Part shown: in pieces, positions 25,301 through 34,486 of the stretch
How the letters are laid out: each line of letters opens with the position of its first letter
How positions within the stretch are numbered: the stretch's first letter is position 1
Assembly (NCBI RefSeq): GCF_014196455.1
Contig: NZ_JACIDS010000002.1
Span: forward strand, 558,001 to 622,000
Source: Kaistia hirudinis
Lineage (GTDB): Bacteria; Pseudomonadota; Alphaproteobacteria; Rhizobiales; Kaistiaceae
DNA: 64,000 nt
Direction of reading: 5' to 3'
The notes under the pieces: model-generated
Seen by the model: the letters and a program-made list of their open reading frames with translations, nothing else
Database searches by the model: none
What the model was told of the DNA's origin: nothing
Program-made: the position numbers and the translations under genes

Positions 25301-26509
25301 ATGGGACAGGTTTCGCAAGCCGGCGACCAAAATGAAGGCTCTTCGTCTACTGGCGAGGCGCCGCCCGCAGCGGTGACCCCGGCTGTCGGGCAGGCGGCTG
25401 ATGGCGAAAACCCAGCGGATACTGCCGACCCGACCGACTCGGGGGCGAAGAGCGAGGCATCGCTTGGCACCATCGCGGCTGGCTGGGGATCGTTCGTGCG
25501 CCAGTATGCCTGGCAAGGCATCGCCATCGGGGCAGTCCTGATCGCGATCCTTGTCTGGATCCAGCCGTTTAGCTCAATAAGGCCGCCGCCGGCGGGATCG
25601 GCGACATCCCGATCATGGAACGACAGTATCTCGCTTCTGGACATCCAGCCCGTTTATCCGCCAACGGAGGATTTCAGTGTCGGCGATGTCATCATCGCCG
25701 TCGCGAACGCCGAGGGCGGTTTGCTGGGCAAGTCGATGCGCGTGGCCCATATCGATCTGCGCAGCTTCATTGAGCCTGAGGCGCAGTGGGCGCCGGTTTT
25801 TGATCTGACGGCCGCGCCGGAAACGGACAAGCTTCCGGCGCAGAGCAATCTGGAGATCGCTCCTGGAACGGGCGGCCGGCAAATAGCGCTGAAGCTTGTC
25901 GCATTTCCCGGACTGATGATATCCCGCAATGCTCAGGGGGCTCTCGCTGCCGGCACATCGGTGGCGGACCTGTCGGCCGGTCGCGATGATCACAGCTTCA
26001 CATCGATCCAGATCCCGGTGGCGCTGACCTACGGCGTCTCCGTTCCGAAAGCCGCCGGCATGCTCGCTGTGTGGTGCTCGACGCCGGACGGCAAGCCGTA
26101 CTGCACCGATTCATTCTCGCGACAGATGCTGTCCTATGTTCTCGGTCCTGCGATCAACGTGAAAGACACGGCGGGGAGCTACGTCTACAAGCTCCAGCTG
26201 ATGGTCGTGGCGCGCGTTTTCATGACACGTGAGCTACGGTCTTCCAATCAAGTCGGCGGCAGCCGTGGGGTGAAGGTCGCTCGCCCCCAGGCCGCAGGCG
26301 TCACATTGGGCGATGCTGCGGCGGATGCTCCGGCTCCTCCAGCTGCCGCCGTGACCCCCGAGCCAAATGGCGACAATCGCGCTGGGTTCGATCAGTCGGC
26401 GACCGATGATCTCAGGATCAACGCAGTTTTTCAGAAGCCTCTGGTCTTTGGATTTCGCTCCGCCAATCTCGAACTCGCGCCCATCTCCGGATCAGGAGGG
26501 AAGCCATGA
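25301..26509 (+). CDS. single-pass membrane protein of unknown function
   Basis: 402 residues. A Pro/Ala/Glu/Thr-rich N-terminal tail (1-60) is followed by one hydrophobic segment at about 72-89 (GIAIGAVLIAILVWIQPF) and a long C-terminal part, presumably periplasmic, with two cysteines close together (VWCSTPDGKPYCTDSF) and a Pro/Ala-rich linker near 340-360. I do not recognise the family. Its stop overlaps the next start (ATGA), so the two are coupled. Codon choice looks poorer in GC than the surrounding housekeeping genes. GAGGCG lies upstream of the ATG. A direct repeat (AAGATTGTA, 25225 and 25253) lies in the promoter region. Confidence 0.65.
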   Translation: MGQVSQAGDQNEGSSSTGEAPPAAVTPAVGQAADGENPADTADPTDSGAKSEASLGTIAAGWGSFVRQYAWQGIAIGAVLIAILVWIQPFSSIRPPPAGSATSRSWNDSISLLDIQPVYPPTEDFSVGDVIIAVANAEGGLLGKSMRVAHIDLRSFIEPEAQWAPVFDLTAAPETDKLPAQSNLEIAPGTGGRQIALKLVAFPGLMISRNAQGALAAGTSVADLSAGRDDHSFTSIQIPVALTYGVSVPKAAGMLAVWCSTPDGKPYCTDSFSRQMLSYVLGPAINVKDTAGSYVYKLQLMVVARVFMTRELRSSNQVGGSRGVKVARPQAAGVTLGDAAADAPAPPAAAVTPEPNGDNRAGFDQSATDDLRINAVFQKPLVFGFRSANLELAPISGSGGKP

Positions 26510-26802
26510 AGAATGTCTTTGCTGCCGGACTGCTCGGGCTGTCTCTGGCATGGGTCGTGCCAACCGATGCGGCGTTCGCCGAGGATCTGCAAGCGCCTGC
26601 GAATCAAGCCACTGAACTGCCGAAGTGCAGTCCCTATCCCGAGTGCGTGCTGATCGTTTCCAATCCAGTGCCCGGCCAAGGCGGCGGGACGATCGGGGCG
26701 CTCAAGCCGGGTGTGCCGGTCGACACCATCCAGAATGAAATCCGGCTCGATTCGTTGAAGACCGAACAGCTGAACATCAATCGAAGCATCGGCATCCAGT
26801 AG
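26506..26802 (+). CDS. small secreted protein coupled to the membrane protein
   Basis: 98 residues with a signal peptide (VFAAGLLGLSLAWVVPTDAAFA), then a short mature chain with one closely spaced cysteine pair (CSPYPEC), which may form a disulfide, and a polar C-terminus (NEIRLDSLKTEQLNINRSIGIQ). Family not recognised. The start overlaps the previous stop by four bases, and the GGAGGGAAG just upstream is a strong ribosome binding site. The pair probably acts together in the cell envelope. Confidence 0.65.
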   Translation: MKNVFAAGLLGLSLAWVVPTDAAFAEDLQAPANQATELPKCSPYPECVLIVSNPVPGQGGGTIGALKPGVPVDTIQNEIRLDSLKTEQLNINRSIGIQ

Positions 26803-26898
26803 GAGACGGCCAGCTACGAGCCACGCCGCGCTTCGTGGTCGCTTTGGCGTGGCGTTCGCGCTAGATCTCCCGGCAGGCCAACCGGGGAGCCGTCCCGC

Positions 26899-27189
26899 AT
26901 GATCCGTCACACCGTCGCCTTCCGCCTGAAGCATCCCAAGAGCTCGCCCGCGGAGCAGGCCTTTCTCGCCGATGCGCGCGTCCTCGAAACGATCCCCGGT
27001 GTCACGGCCTTCGAACGCCTGCGCCAGGTCAGCCCCAAGAACGAGTTCGATTTCGGCTTCTCGATGGAGTTCGCCGACGCGGCGGCCTATCAGGGCTATA
27101 ACGACCATCCCGATCATGTCGCTTTCGTGCGCGATCGCTGGATTCCCGAGGTCGCGGCCTTTCTCGAGATCGACTACGCCCCGCTCTGA
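26899..27189 (+). CDS. Dabb family (stress-responsive alpha/beta-barrel) protein
   Basis: 96 residues matching the Dabb domain: MIRHTVAFRLKHP start, FAFERLRQVSPK-type middle, and the conserved YNDHPDHVAFVRDRWIPEVAAFLEIDY end. Dabb proteins are small dimeric ferredoxin-like barrels, some of them polyketide cyclases or stress proteins. Function unknown here. GGGGAG precedes the ATG. The CLC gene starts 28 bases downstream. Confidence 0.88.
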   Translation: MIRHTVAFRLKHPKSSPAEQAFLADARVLETIPGVTAFERLRQVSPKNEFDFGFSMEFADAAAYQGYNDHPDHVAFVRDRWIPEVAAFLEIDYAPL

Positions 27190-27216
27190 GCGGTTATCCA
27201 GCGTCCGGAGCTGATC

Positions 27217-28503
27217 GTGCGTGCGCGTCGCCACCATCTCACCGTCCACCGCCGGCTCTTCCTGTCGCGCCGGCTCTGGGTCCGGCGGCTTGTCTTCTGG
27301 GGCGGGGCCGTGGTCATCGGGCTCGTCGGCGTCGGCTTCGCGCTGGCATCGGACTGGACCCGCGAACTGTTCGATTTCGCGCATTCCTTCGGCTGGTGGG
27401 TGCCGCTCCTCCTGACGCCGGCCGGCTTCGTCCTCTCCGCGCATATCGCCCGCACAGTCTTTCCGGGCTCGCAGGGCAGCGGCATCCAGCAGACCATCGC
27501 CGCCATGGAGGTCACGGGCGACGAGCGGCGCGGCGCGCTGCTGTCGATCCGCATCGCCATCGGCAAGATCGTCCTGACGCTGCTCGGCCTCGCCTGCGGC
27601 GCCTCGATCGGCCGTGAAGGCCCGACCGTCCAGGTCGGCGCGTCGATCATGCTGGCGGCCGGCCGCCTCGGCGGCATCGGTCGCCCGCGCACGCTCATCC
27701 TCGCCGGATCCGCCGCCGGCATCGCCGCCGCGTTCAACACGCCGATCGCCGGCATCGTCTTCGCGATCGAGGAAATGGCGCGCTCCTTCGAGGCGCGCAC
27801 CTCCGGCTTCGTGCTGACGGCCGTCATCGTCGCCGGCCTCGTGGCGATCGCGCTGGTCGGCAATTACGACTATTTCGGAACGCCCAGAGGCCGCGTCGTC
27901 GGCGTGCAGGGCTGGATGCTGGTGGTCGTCTGCGGGCTCGGCGGCGGGCTGCTCGGCGCGCTGTTCTCCTCCGCGATGCTCAAGGGCGTCGGCCTCATCC
28001 GCGTCTTCGTCGCGGCCTCGCCCCTGAGGCGCAGCCTGCTGATCGCCTTTGCCTGCGGCCTTGCGAGCGCGCTGCTCGGAATCGCCAGCGGCGGCATCAC
28101 CTTCGGCACCGGCTATGGCATCGCCAAGGCCGCGCTCGATGGTGGCGCGACGCCCTGGTATTTCGCGCCGGCCAAGCTGGTCGCGACGCTGCTCGCGGCC
28201 TTTTCAGGCATTCCGGGCGGCATCTTCGCGCCCTCGCTCGCCGTCGGCACCGGCTTCGGCGCCCTGATCGCGACCGTGTTCGGCACGACGATCGCGCCGG
28301 CGGCGCTGCTCGGCATGACCGGCTATTTCGCGGGCGTCGTCCAGGCGCCGATCACCGCCTTCGTCATCATCCTCGAAATGACCGCGGATACGCATGACAC
28401 GGTACCGGTCATGTGCACGGCACTGCTCGGCTACGGTGTCGCGCGCCTCGTCTCGCGCGAGTCGCTCTATCACGGGCTGGCGAAGGCGTATCTGCGCGAC
28501 TGA
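27217..28503 (+). CDS. CLC-type chloride/proton antiporter
   Basis: 428 residues, GTG start with CCGGAG upstream. The CLC signatures are present: GREGPTVQ with the gating Glu134, GSAAGIAAAFNTPIAGIVFAIEEM (which keeps the proton-path glutamate), GIPGGIFAPSLAVG and YFAGVVQAPITAFVIILEM. Retention of both glutamates predicts an exchanger rather than a channel. The first selectivity loop reads GSGIQ (87-91) instead of the usual GSGIP. There is no C-terminal CBS pair. Family roles are acid resistance and ion homeostasis. Confidence 0.93.
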   Translation: MRARRHHLTVHRRLFLSRRLWVRRLVFWGGAVVIGLVGVGFALASDWTRELFDFAHSFGWWVPLLLTPAGFVLSAHIARTVFPGSQGSGIQQTIAAMEVTGDERRGALLSIRIAIGKIVLTLLGLACGASIGREGPTVQVGASIMLAAGRLGGIGRPRTLILAGSAAGIAAAFNTPIAGIVFAIEEMARSFEARTSGFVLTAVIVAGLVAIALVGNYDYFGTPRGRVVGVQGWMLVVVCGLGGGLLGALFSSAMLKGVGLIRVFVAASPLRRSLLIAFACGLASALLGIASGGITFGTGYGIAKAALDGGATPWYFAPAKLVATLLAAFSGIPGGIFAPSLAVGTGFGALIATVFGTTIAPAALLGMTGYFAGVVQAPITAFVIILEMTADTHDTVPVMCTALLGYGVARLVSRESLYHGLAKAYLRD

Positions 28504-28513
28504 GACGCTCGCC

Positions 28514-29581
28514 TCAATCGACGCTGACGCCATAGGCGGGCATGTCGGGCACGGCGACGGCTGGCCTCGCCTCCGAGACCTCGTCCTCGCCGTGGTCCTG
28601 CAGCAGCTTGAGCAGGCGGCGGCGCATGATCATGCCGGGCCGGTCGGAGGGCATATGCGCCTCCACCTTGCGCTTCATGTCGATCGTGGCGTCGAAATCC
28701 GTCGCCTCCAGGATGTCGCGGTCCTCCTCGACGATCGCCGCGTCCCAGGCGATCAGCTCTTCCGCGCTGCAATCCGCCTCGCTGTCGTTGCGGTAGAGGA
28801 TCTGGGCGAGGTGGATCGTGCCGTCGTCGACCGGCGTCGCGCAATTGACGATGATGTGCCGCAGGCCCGACGGATATTCGATGTCGAGGCGGCGGCAGAA
28901 CGGCATGAACCATTTGTTGCGCATATGGCGCTTGGTCGTCGGCGCGTCCGAGCCGGTGATGCGGTAGGCCGGCGGCGGATTGTTGATTTCGACGATCGTC
29001 TCCGCCTCGAAGCCGTAATCCGTCTCGTTGATCTCGTATTTCTCCGGCACCGGCTGGGTGATCTGGCCGAAGGTCGCGCGGTGCACGAAGGAGAAATGCG
29101 CGTTGTCGAACGAGTTCTCCATGAGCCGCAGCGGCGCCGTCTTCCAGATGTCGTGGAACTGCTGGATGCGCCGGTAGCCGGGGTTCGAATCCTCCGGGAT
29201 TTCGGGAATGTCGCCAAGCGGCTCGCCGAGGCACACCCAGGCATAGCCATAGCGGGCGACGCAGTGGAAGGCGTGCACGCCGATGCGCGGCACGATCTGG
29301 TCCGGCGAGAATTGCGGCACCTCGATCAGCGCGCCGGTGCGGTCATAGGCCCAGCCATGATAGCCGCACACGATCAGATCGCCCTTGCACCAGCCCTTGG
29401 AAAGCCGCGCCGTGCGATGGCAGCAGCGATCCATCAGCGCCGCCGGCTCCCCGGCGGAATCGAGGAAGAGCACGATCTTCTCGCCGAGCAGCGTATACGG
29501 CTTCGGCCCGCCGGCGAGGTCTTCCAGGCGATGCGTCGCATACCAGAAGCGACGAAGGACGGGCTGGCGCGTGGTGAGCAT
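28514..29581 (-). CDS. Rieske non-heme iron oxygenase, alpha subunit type
   Basis: 355 residues from the ATG at 29581. The Rieske centre is CCH at about 48-50 and CGYH about 20 residues later (CKGDLIVCGYHGWAYD). The catalytic domain has the mononuclear iron site region (NSFDNAHFSFVHRATFG), where the Asn-Asp-His-His pattern supplies the ligands. The family oxygenates or demethylates aromatic acids (vanillate demethylase, phenylpropionate or similar). A reductase partner is not adjacent, so the electron donor and substrate are unknown. Confidence 0.88.
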   Translation of the reverse strand: MLTTRQPVLRRFWYATHRLEDLAGGPKPYTLLGEKIVLFLDSAGEPAALMDRCCHRTARLSKGWCKGDLIVCGYHGWAYDRTGALIEVPQFSPDQIVPRIGVHAFHCVARYGYAWVCLGEPLGDIPEIPEDSNPGYRRIQQFHDIWKTAPLRLMENSFDNAHFSFVHRATFGQITQPVPEKYEINETDYGFEAETIVEINNPPPAYRITGSDAPTTKRHMRNKWFMPFCRRLDIEYPSGLRHIIVNCATPVDDGTIHLAQILYRNDSEADCSAEELIAWDAAIVEEDRDILEATDFDATIDMKRKVEAHMPSDRPGMIMRRRLLKLLQDHGEDEVSEARPAVAVPDMPAYGVSVD

Positions 29582-29682
29582 GAGCGTCCCCTTCGGTGTG
29601 AGGCAGAAACTATCATGCCGCACCCCGCCGACCCCGCAGAAGCATCAATTTGCGGCAGGCCGGCCTTGCCGGAGCGGTGGTG

Positions 29683-30603
29683 TCACTCCGGCAGCGGGAT
29701 GAACTCGCGTTCGTCGCCGAACACCTTGCCGAAGCGGCCATGCGCCCAGTCGGCCTTGGCCTGTTCGATGCGCTCCTTGGAGGAGGAGACGAAGTTCCAC
29801 CAGATGTGGCGCGGGCCGTCCATCGGCGCGCCGCCGACCAGCAGGAAGCGGGCGTTGGAGCGCGCCGTGACGGTGATCGGATCGCCCGGGCGCAGCACGA
29901 GCAGCCTGCCGCCCTCGAAGACGTCACCGGCGATCTCGATTTCGCCGGAGAAGAGATAGAGCGCGCGCTCGACATGGGCCGCGTCGATCGGGACGCTCGC
30001 GCCGGGCTCCAGAATGAACTCGGCATAGATCGTGTCGGAATAGGTCTCGACCGGCGAGGTCGCGCCGAAAGCCGAGCCGATGATCACGCGGACATGCGCG
30101 CCGCCATCGTCGAGCAGGGGGAGGGCGGATGCGTCGTGATGATGGAAGACCGGGTCGGTCTCCTCATGGCTCTTCGGCAGCGCGACCCAGGTCTGCAGCC
30201 CCGAGACGAGCCGGTCATTGGCCCGCGTGCGGAATTCGAGGCTGGAGCGCTCGGAATGGGCAATGCCGCGCCCGGCCGTCATCCAGTTGACGTCGCCCGG
30301 ACGAATCGACGCCTCGACGCCGGTCGAATCGCGATGCACGATCTCGCCGTCAAAGAGATAGGTGACCGTCGCGAGCCCGATATGGGGGTGGGGGCGCACG
30401 TCGAGCCCCTCGCCGACGGGCAATTCGCTCGGCCCCATCTGGTCGAGAAAGATGAACGGCCCGACGAGGCGCCGCTTGGCCGTCGGCAACGCCCGGCGCA
30501 CCGGAAAGCCGGCGACATCGACGGTGCGCGGCACGACGATCAGCTCGATCGCCTCGCTCGACGCGGCATCGCCATAGATCGGATCATGATCGCTGGGGCT
30601 CAT
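29683..30603 (-). CDS. pirin family protein
   Basis: 306 residues, bicupin. The N-terminal pirin domain has the metal-binding HPHIGLATVTYLFDGEIVHRDSTG and GRGIAHSERS; the C-terminal cupin follows. Some bacterial pirins are quercetin dioxygenases, others interact with pyruvate metabolism; this one is not assigned. GAGGGAGAG precedes the ATG. It reads leftward toward the Rieske oxygenase gene, 101 bases away. Confidence 0.92.
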   Translation of the reverse strand: MSPSDHDPIYGDAASSEAIELIVVPRTVDVAGFPVRRALPTAKRRLVGPFIFLDQMGPSELPVGEGLDVRPHPHIGLATVTYLFDGEIVHRDSTGVEASIRPGDVNWMTAGRGIAHSERSSLEFRTRANDRLVSGLQTWVALPKSHEETDPVFHHHDASALPLLDDGGAHVRVIIGSAFGATSPVETYSDTIYAEFILEPGASVPIDAAHVERALYLFSGEIEIAGDVFEGGRLLVLRPGDPITVTARSNARFLLVGGAPMDGPRHIWWNFVSSSKERIEQAKADWAHGRFGKVFGDEREFIPLPE

Positions 30604-30702
30604 GGTGGCTCTCCCTCGTGTGCTGGAGAGAGAATAGAGCCTCCGCGCGACGGCGGAAGGGCACCGGCAGAAGACGGCCTGTTCAGCCTTTGACGTGTCC
30701 GG

Positions 30703-30948
30703 CTACTCGACGTCGAGCGGCTCGGTCCCGATCGCTTCGCCGGAGGCGCCGGTGCGGATCTTCTCGACCTTGGCTTCGGCCTGCTTGAGCAGCGCCTCGC
30801 AGTGCTTCTTCAGCACCTCGCCGCGCTCATAGATCTTGATCGATTCCTCGAGCGGCACGTCGCCGCGCTCCAGATGCCCGACGATCGTCTCGAGTTCGGC
30901 GAGCGCCTTCTCGAAGGAAAGGCCGGCAACGGCGCTGGCGTCGGACAT
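30703..30948 (-). CDS. xseB: exodeoxyribonuclease VII small subunit
   Basis: 81 residues with the family's helical pattern ([54 protein letters not shown]). Together with XseA it forms a nuclease that degrades single-stranded DNA. xseA is not in this window. GGAG precedes the ATG. Confidence 0.95.
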   Translation of the reverse strand: MSDASAVAGLSFEKALAELETIVGHLERGDVPLEESIKIYERGEVLKKHCEALLKQAEAKVEKIRTGASGEAIGTEPLDVE

Positions 30949-31106
30949 GGTTCGTTCTCCACTTCGTCGGCCTCTTTTTGGGCGATCGGCGCGCCGGGTG
31001 CAAGCGCGAGACGGCTTCGTTGACGGAAATCAAGGCGAACCGGCGGCGCCTGGCGCCGTTGTCGTCACGAGGAACGGTTCATCGCTATCGAGAGGGAGAA
31101 CGGCAG

Positions 31107-31565
31107 ATGGAACACATCACGATTCCGAGGCATGCGCTGGTGGTGGTCTGCGACGGCGCCAAGGCGCTGCTCTTCCGCAACGAGGGCGACGCCGAACTGG
31201 TCAACCTGAAGGCGGTCGAGCACTTTGCGGAGTTCGAGGCGCCGGCGCACGACCTCGGCACCGACCGACCCGGCCGTGTCTACCAATCGCACGGCAGCGC
31301 GCGCAGCGCCGTCGAGACGACCGATTTCCATGAGGCGGGCGAAGTCGAGTTCCTGGCCATGGTCGCTGCCGATCTCGGCAAGCTGGTCGCATCCGAGAAG
31401 CCGAAGGGGCTGTTCGTCGTCGCGCCGCCCAAGGCGCTCGGCATTCTCCGGCAGCATTTCGGCGATGTCGTCCGTGCTGCGCTCACGGCCGAGATCGCCA
31501 AGGACCTCGCGCATTTGCCGACCAACGAGATCGAGCGGCATCTGACGGGCAAGAGCACGCTGTAG
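31107..31565 (+). CDS. host attachment family protein
   Basis: 152 residues from the ATG at 31107 (GAGGGAGAA upstream). The IPRHALVVVCDGAKALLFRNEGD opening and the FVVAPPKALGILRQHF core fit the 'protein required for attachment to host cells' family first seen in Agrobacterium. The fold resembles eRF1 domain 1-like proteins; biochemical function is unknown. Flanked by xseB (divergent) and the deacetylase (convergent). Confidence 0.88.
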   Translation: MEHITIPRHALVVVCDGAKALLFRNEGDAELVNLKAVEHFAEFEAPAHDLGTDRPGRVYQSHGSARSAVETTDFHEAGEVEFLAMVAADLGKLVASEKPKGLFVVAPPKALGILRQHFGDVVRAALTAEIAKDLAHLPTNEIERHLTGKSTL

Positions 31566-31574
31566 CGGCGCGGC

Positions 31575-32501
31575 TCAGCGCCCCATCAGCGTCTCGACAT
31601 GGACTGCGACCGACCCGGCGAGCGCCTTGAGGTCGTAGCCGCCTTCCAGCACCGAGACGAGCCGGCCGCCGGCGAAGCGATCGGCCCGCTCCATCAGGAC
31701 CGCCGTCGCCCAGGCGAAATCCGCCTCGATCAGTTCGAGGCTCGCCAGCGGGTCGCGCTCGTGCGCGTCGAAGCCGGCCGAGACGATGACGAGTTCCGGC
31801 GCGAAGCGATCGAGCGCCGGCAGGATGCGATCCTCGAAGGCCTCGCGGAATTCCTCGCCGCCCGCGCCCGGCGGCAGCGGTGCGTTGACGATATTGCCGG
31901 CGCCCGTTTCCGAGGCGGCTCCGGTGCCGGGATAAAGCGGCATCTGGTGCGTCGAGGCGTAGAGGACCGAGGGATCGTCCCAGAAGATCGCCTGCGTGCC
32001 ATTGCCGTGATGGACGTCGAAATCGACGATCGCGACGCGGCCGATGCCGTGCTTCGATTGCGCATGGCGCGCGGCGATCGCCGCCTGGTTGAAGAAGCAG
32101 AAGCCCATGGCGTGAGTCGGCTCGGCGTGGTGGCCGGGCGGGCGCATCGCGCAGAACGCGTTGTCGGCCACGCCGGTGAGCACGGCATCGACCGCGTCGC
32201 AGGCGCCGCCGACCGCGATCAGCGCTGCCTCCAGCGTCTTCGGCGACATGATCGTGTCGGCGTCGAGCCGAACCATGCCCTCGGAGGGGCTGGCGGTGCG
32301 CATCGCATCGAGATGGGCGAGCGGATGGCAGGTGAGGATCGTCTCGGCATCCGTCATGGTCGCCTGCCGGCGGATGAGTGCGTCGAAGCGCGCCTCGGCG
32401 AGAACGGTCTCGACTGCGACGATCCGCTCGGGCCGCTCCGGATGGCCGAAGGGCACGAGATGCTGGGCAAAGATCGGGTGGTGGATCAGGAGCGTCGTCA
32501 T
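31575..32501 (-). CDS. histone-deacetylase-like family amidohydrolase
   Basis: 308 residues, arginase/deacetylase fold. Zinc-site motifs are intact: RPPGHHAEP, VDFDVHHGNGTQAIFWDDPSVLYASTHQ and SAGFDAHERDPLA. Bacterial members deacetylate acetylpolyamines or act in acetoin metabolism. GGAGAG precedes the ATG. Followed by the enoyl-CoA hydratase gene upstream on the same strand, 36 bases away. Confidence 0.93.
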   Translation of the reverse strand: MTTLLIHHPIFAQHLVPFGHPERPERIVAVETVLAEARFDALIRRQATMTDAETILTCHPLAHLDAMRTASPSEGMVRLDADTIMSPKTLEAALIAVGGACDAVDAVLTGVADNAFCAMRPPGHHAEPTHAMGFCFFNQAAIAARHAQSKHGIGRVAIVDFDVHHGNGTQAIFWDDPSVLYASTHQMPLYPGTGAASETGAGNIVNAPLPPGAGGEEFREAFEDRILPALDRFAPELVIVSAGFDAHERDPLASLELIEADFAWATAVLMERADRFAGGRLVSVLEGGYDLKALAGSVAVHVETLMGR

Positions 32502-32537
32502 GGCTCGGCTCTCCAGTTCGTCCGGAGCCGGGACGGC

Positions 32538-33287
32538 TCAGCGCGCCTTCCGCATATAGGCCACGAGCGTGTCACGTGCGACAGGCGAGCGGAGGCGATC
32601 CGCATTGGCCGCCGCTTCCTGATCGATCCGCGACAGGATCTCGCGCCGGTCGCCGCGCATCAGCCGTCGCGCGATGCCGACGGCTTCGGTCGAGCGCGAA
32701 GCGAGCCGCGTCGCGATCTCCATCGCCGTCGCCTCGACCATTTCCGGCGCGACGATGCTGTTGATGAGCCCGCATTCATGCGCCCTCTGGGCATCGAAGC
32801 GCTCGCCGAGCACGAGGAACTCGAAGGCGCGCAGATGGCCCATCAGCCGCGGCGCGAGCAGCGTCGAGGCCGCATCCGGGACCAGTCCGAGCTCGATCGA
32901 GGTCGCCTCGAAGGCCGACCATTCGCTCGCGACGACATAGTCGCAATGAAACAGGAGCGTGGCGCCGAGCCCCATGGCGAGGCCGTCGACCGCGGCGATG
33001 ATGGGTTTCTCGACGGTGGCGAGGGTCTTGAAGAAACGGGCGATGCCGTCGTCGGTGCGGCCATTGTCTGCGAAATTGAGCAGTTCGCGCAGATCGCTGC
33101 CGACGGAGAAGCAGCCCGGCGTTCCGGCCAGGACGAAGGCGCGGACGCGGCCATCGCGCTCGCCGATGACCAGCGCATCGGCGACGGCGCTGAGCATCGC
33201 GACCGTCAGCGCGTTCTCCGCTTCCGGCCGATCGAGCCTGATGACCGTCACACCGGCGCGTGTCTCGACTTCGACCCCCGCGCTCAT
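32538..33287 (-). CDS. enoyl-CoA hydratase/isomerase family protein
   Basis: 249 residues from the ATG at 33287. Crotonase fold with the oxyanion-hole regions (AFVLAGTPGCFSVGSDLRELLNF and AVDGLAMGLGATLLFHCDYVVASEWSAFEATSIELGLVPDAASTLLAPR). The alanine-for-glutamate context at the second catalytic region (GLVPDAAST) suggests it may be an isomerase or hydrolase rather than a classical hydratase. Likely cotranscribed with the deacetylase. Confidence 0.88.
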   Translation of the reverse strand: MSAGVEVETRAGVTVIRLDRPEAENALTVAMLSAVADALVIGERDGRVRAFVLAGTPGCFSVGSDLRELLNFADNGRTDDGIARFFKTLATVEKPIIAAVDGLAMGLGATLLFHCDYVVASEWSAFEATSIELGLVPDAASTLLAPRLMGHLRAFEFLVLGERFDAQRAHECGLINSIVAPEMVEATAMEIATRLASRSTEAVGIARRLMRGDRREILSRIDQEAAANADRLRSPVARDTLVAYMRKAR

Positions 33288-33499
33288 GCGGTCGTCCGTC
33301 CCGCGATCCTCATCCTCACCTCTCGTGCCGCTTCGTTTTTGTTCGTCCCTCAAAGTCCAGCACGCAGCGGTTCTTATATCATTCAATTCAAGTCGCAAAT
33401 AAGCAACTGCCATCGACGGGGCTTGACGGATCACGCCGTCGTGCGGCTCTTCACCGGCCTGGACCCGACGTCGGGTTGCCTTTCGGGACAAGAGAGACG

Positions 33500-34480
33500 G
33501 TGAGCATCGCGATCCTGCACGCAAAGGATGATCCATCGGCCATCGGCCGGGCGGCGGCCGCGCTGCGCCGGGGCGAACTTGTCGCCATGCCGACCGAGAC
33601 GGTCTATGGCCTGGCGGCCGATGCGCGGAACGGCGAGGCGGTGGCGCGGATCTATGCGGCCAAGGGACGGCCGCGCTTCAACCCGCTGATCGCCCATGTC
33701 GCGGATCGGACGGCGGCCGAGCGGCTGGTCCGCTTCGATCCCTTGTCGCGGCGGCTCGCTGAAGAGTTCTGGCCGGGGCCGCTGACGCTGGTGCTGCCGC
33801 TCGCGAACCGGGCGGTGGTCTCCGAACTCGTGACCGCCGGGCTGGACACGCTCGCGGTGCGCGTTCCCGCCCATCCGGTCGCACGGGCGCTTCTGGCCGA
33901 ATTCGGCGGTCCGCTCGCTGCGCCGAGCGCCAATCGCTCCGGCCATGTCAGCGCCACCACGGCCGAACACGTCGACGCGGATTTCGCGGAGGGCGTCGCC
34001 TTCGTGCTCGATGCCGGACCGAGCGCGGTCGGCGTCGAATCCACCATTGTGAAAGTCGAAGGCGAGGACATCTTCCTGCTGCGCTCCGGCGGCCTGCCGC
34101 GCGCCGCGATCGAGCAGGTCGCCGGGCGGGCGCTGCGGACGAGCGCGCCGGGCGAAGGCGAAGCCCCGACATCGCCGGGGCAGTTGCTTTCCCATTACGC
34201 GCCGAATGCGGCGCTTCGTCTGGATGTTCGGGATGTGCGGCCGGGCGAGGCGCTGCTCGCCTTCGGTTCCGACCTGCCGCCCGGCGCGGACCAGGCGGCG
34301 GCGACCGTCAATCTGAGCCCCGCCGGCGATCTCGTCGAGGCCGCCGCTCGGCTGTTCTCGGCGCTGCGCGAGCTCGACGGCACGGCGCCGACGATCGCCG
34401 TCATGCCGATCCCCGGCGAGGGGCTCGGCGAAGCGATCGTCGACAGGCTGAAACGCGCAGCGGCGCCGCGGCCTGGCTAG
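33500..34480 (+). CDS. tsaC: L-threonylcarbamoyladenylate synthase
   Basis: 326 residues from a GTG at 33500. The YrdC domain has MPTETVYGLAADARN, IYAAKGRPRFNPLIAHV, FWPGPLTLVLPL and APSANRSGHVSATTAEHV; a second Sua5 C-terminal domain follows (SPGQLLSHYAPNAALRLD...). It makes threonylcarbamoyl-AMP for the t6A modification at tRNA position 37. The two-domain form corresponds to Sua5. Converges with the DnaJ gene. Confidence 0.95.
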   Translation: MSIAILHAKDDPSAIGRAAAALRRGELVAMPTETVYGLAADARNGEAVARIYAAKGRPRFNPLIAHVADRTAAERLVRFDPLSRRLAEEFWPGPLTLVLPLANRAVVSELVTAGLDTLAVRVPAHPVARALLAEFGGPLAAPSANRSGHVSATTAEHVDADFAEGVAFVLDAGPSAVGVESTIVKVEGEDIFLLRSGGLPRAAIEQVAGRALRTSAPGEGEAPTSPGQLLSHYAPNAALRLDVRDVRPGEALLAFGSDLPPGADQAAATVNLSPAGDLVEAAARLFSALRELDGTAPTIAVMPIPGEGLGEAIVDRLKRAAAPRPG

Positions 34481-34486
34481 GTCGGC

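Noticed and set aside
29181-29195. GGGTTCGAATCCTCC, like the T arm of a tRNA
   Set aside because: It lies inside the Rieske oxygenase coding sequence, and no acceptor, D or anticodon arms can be built around it.
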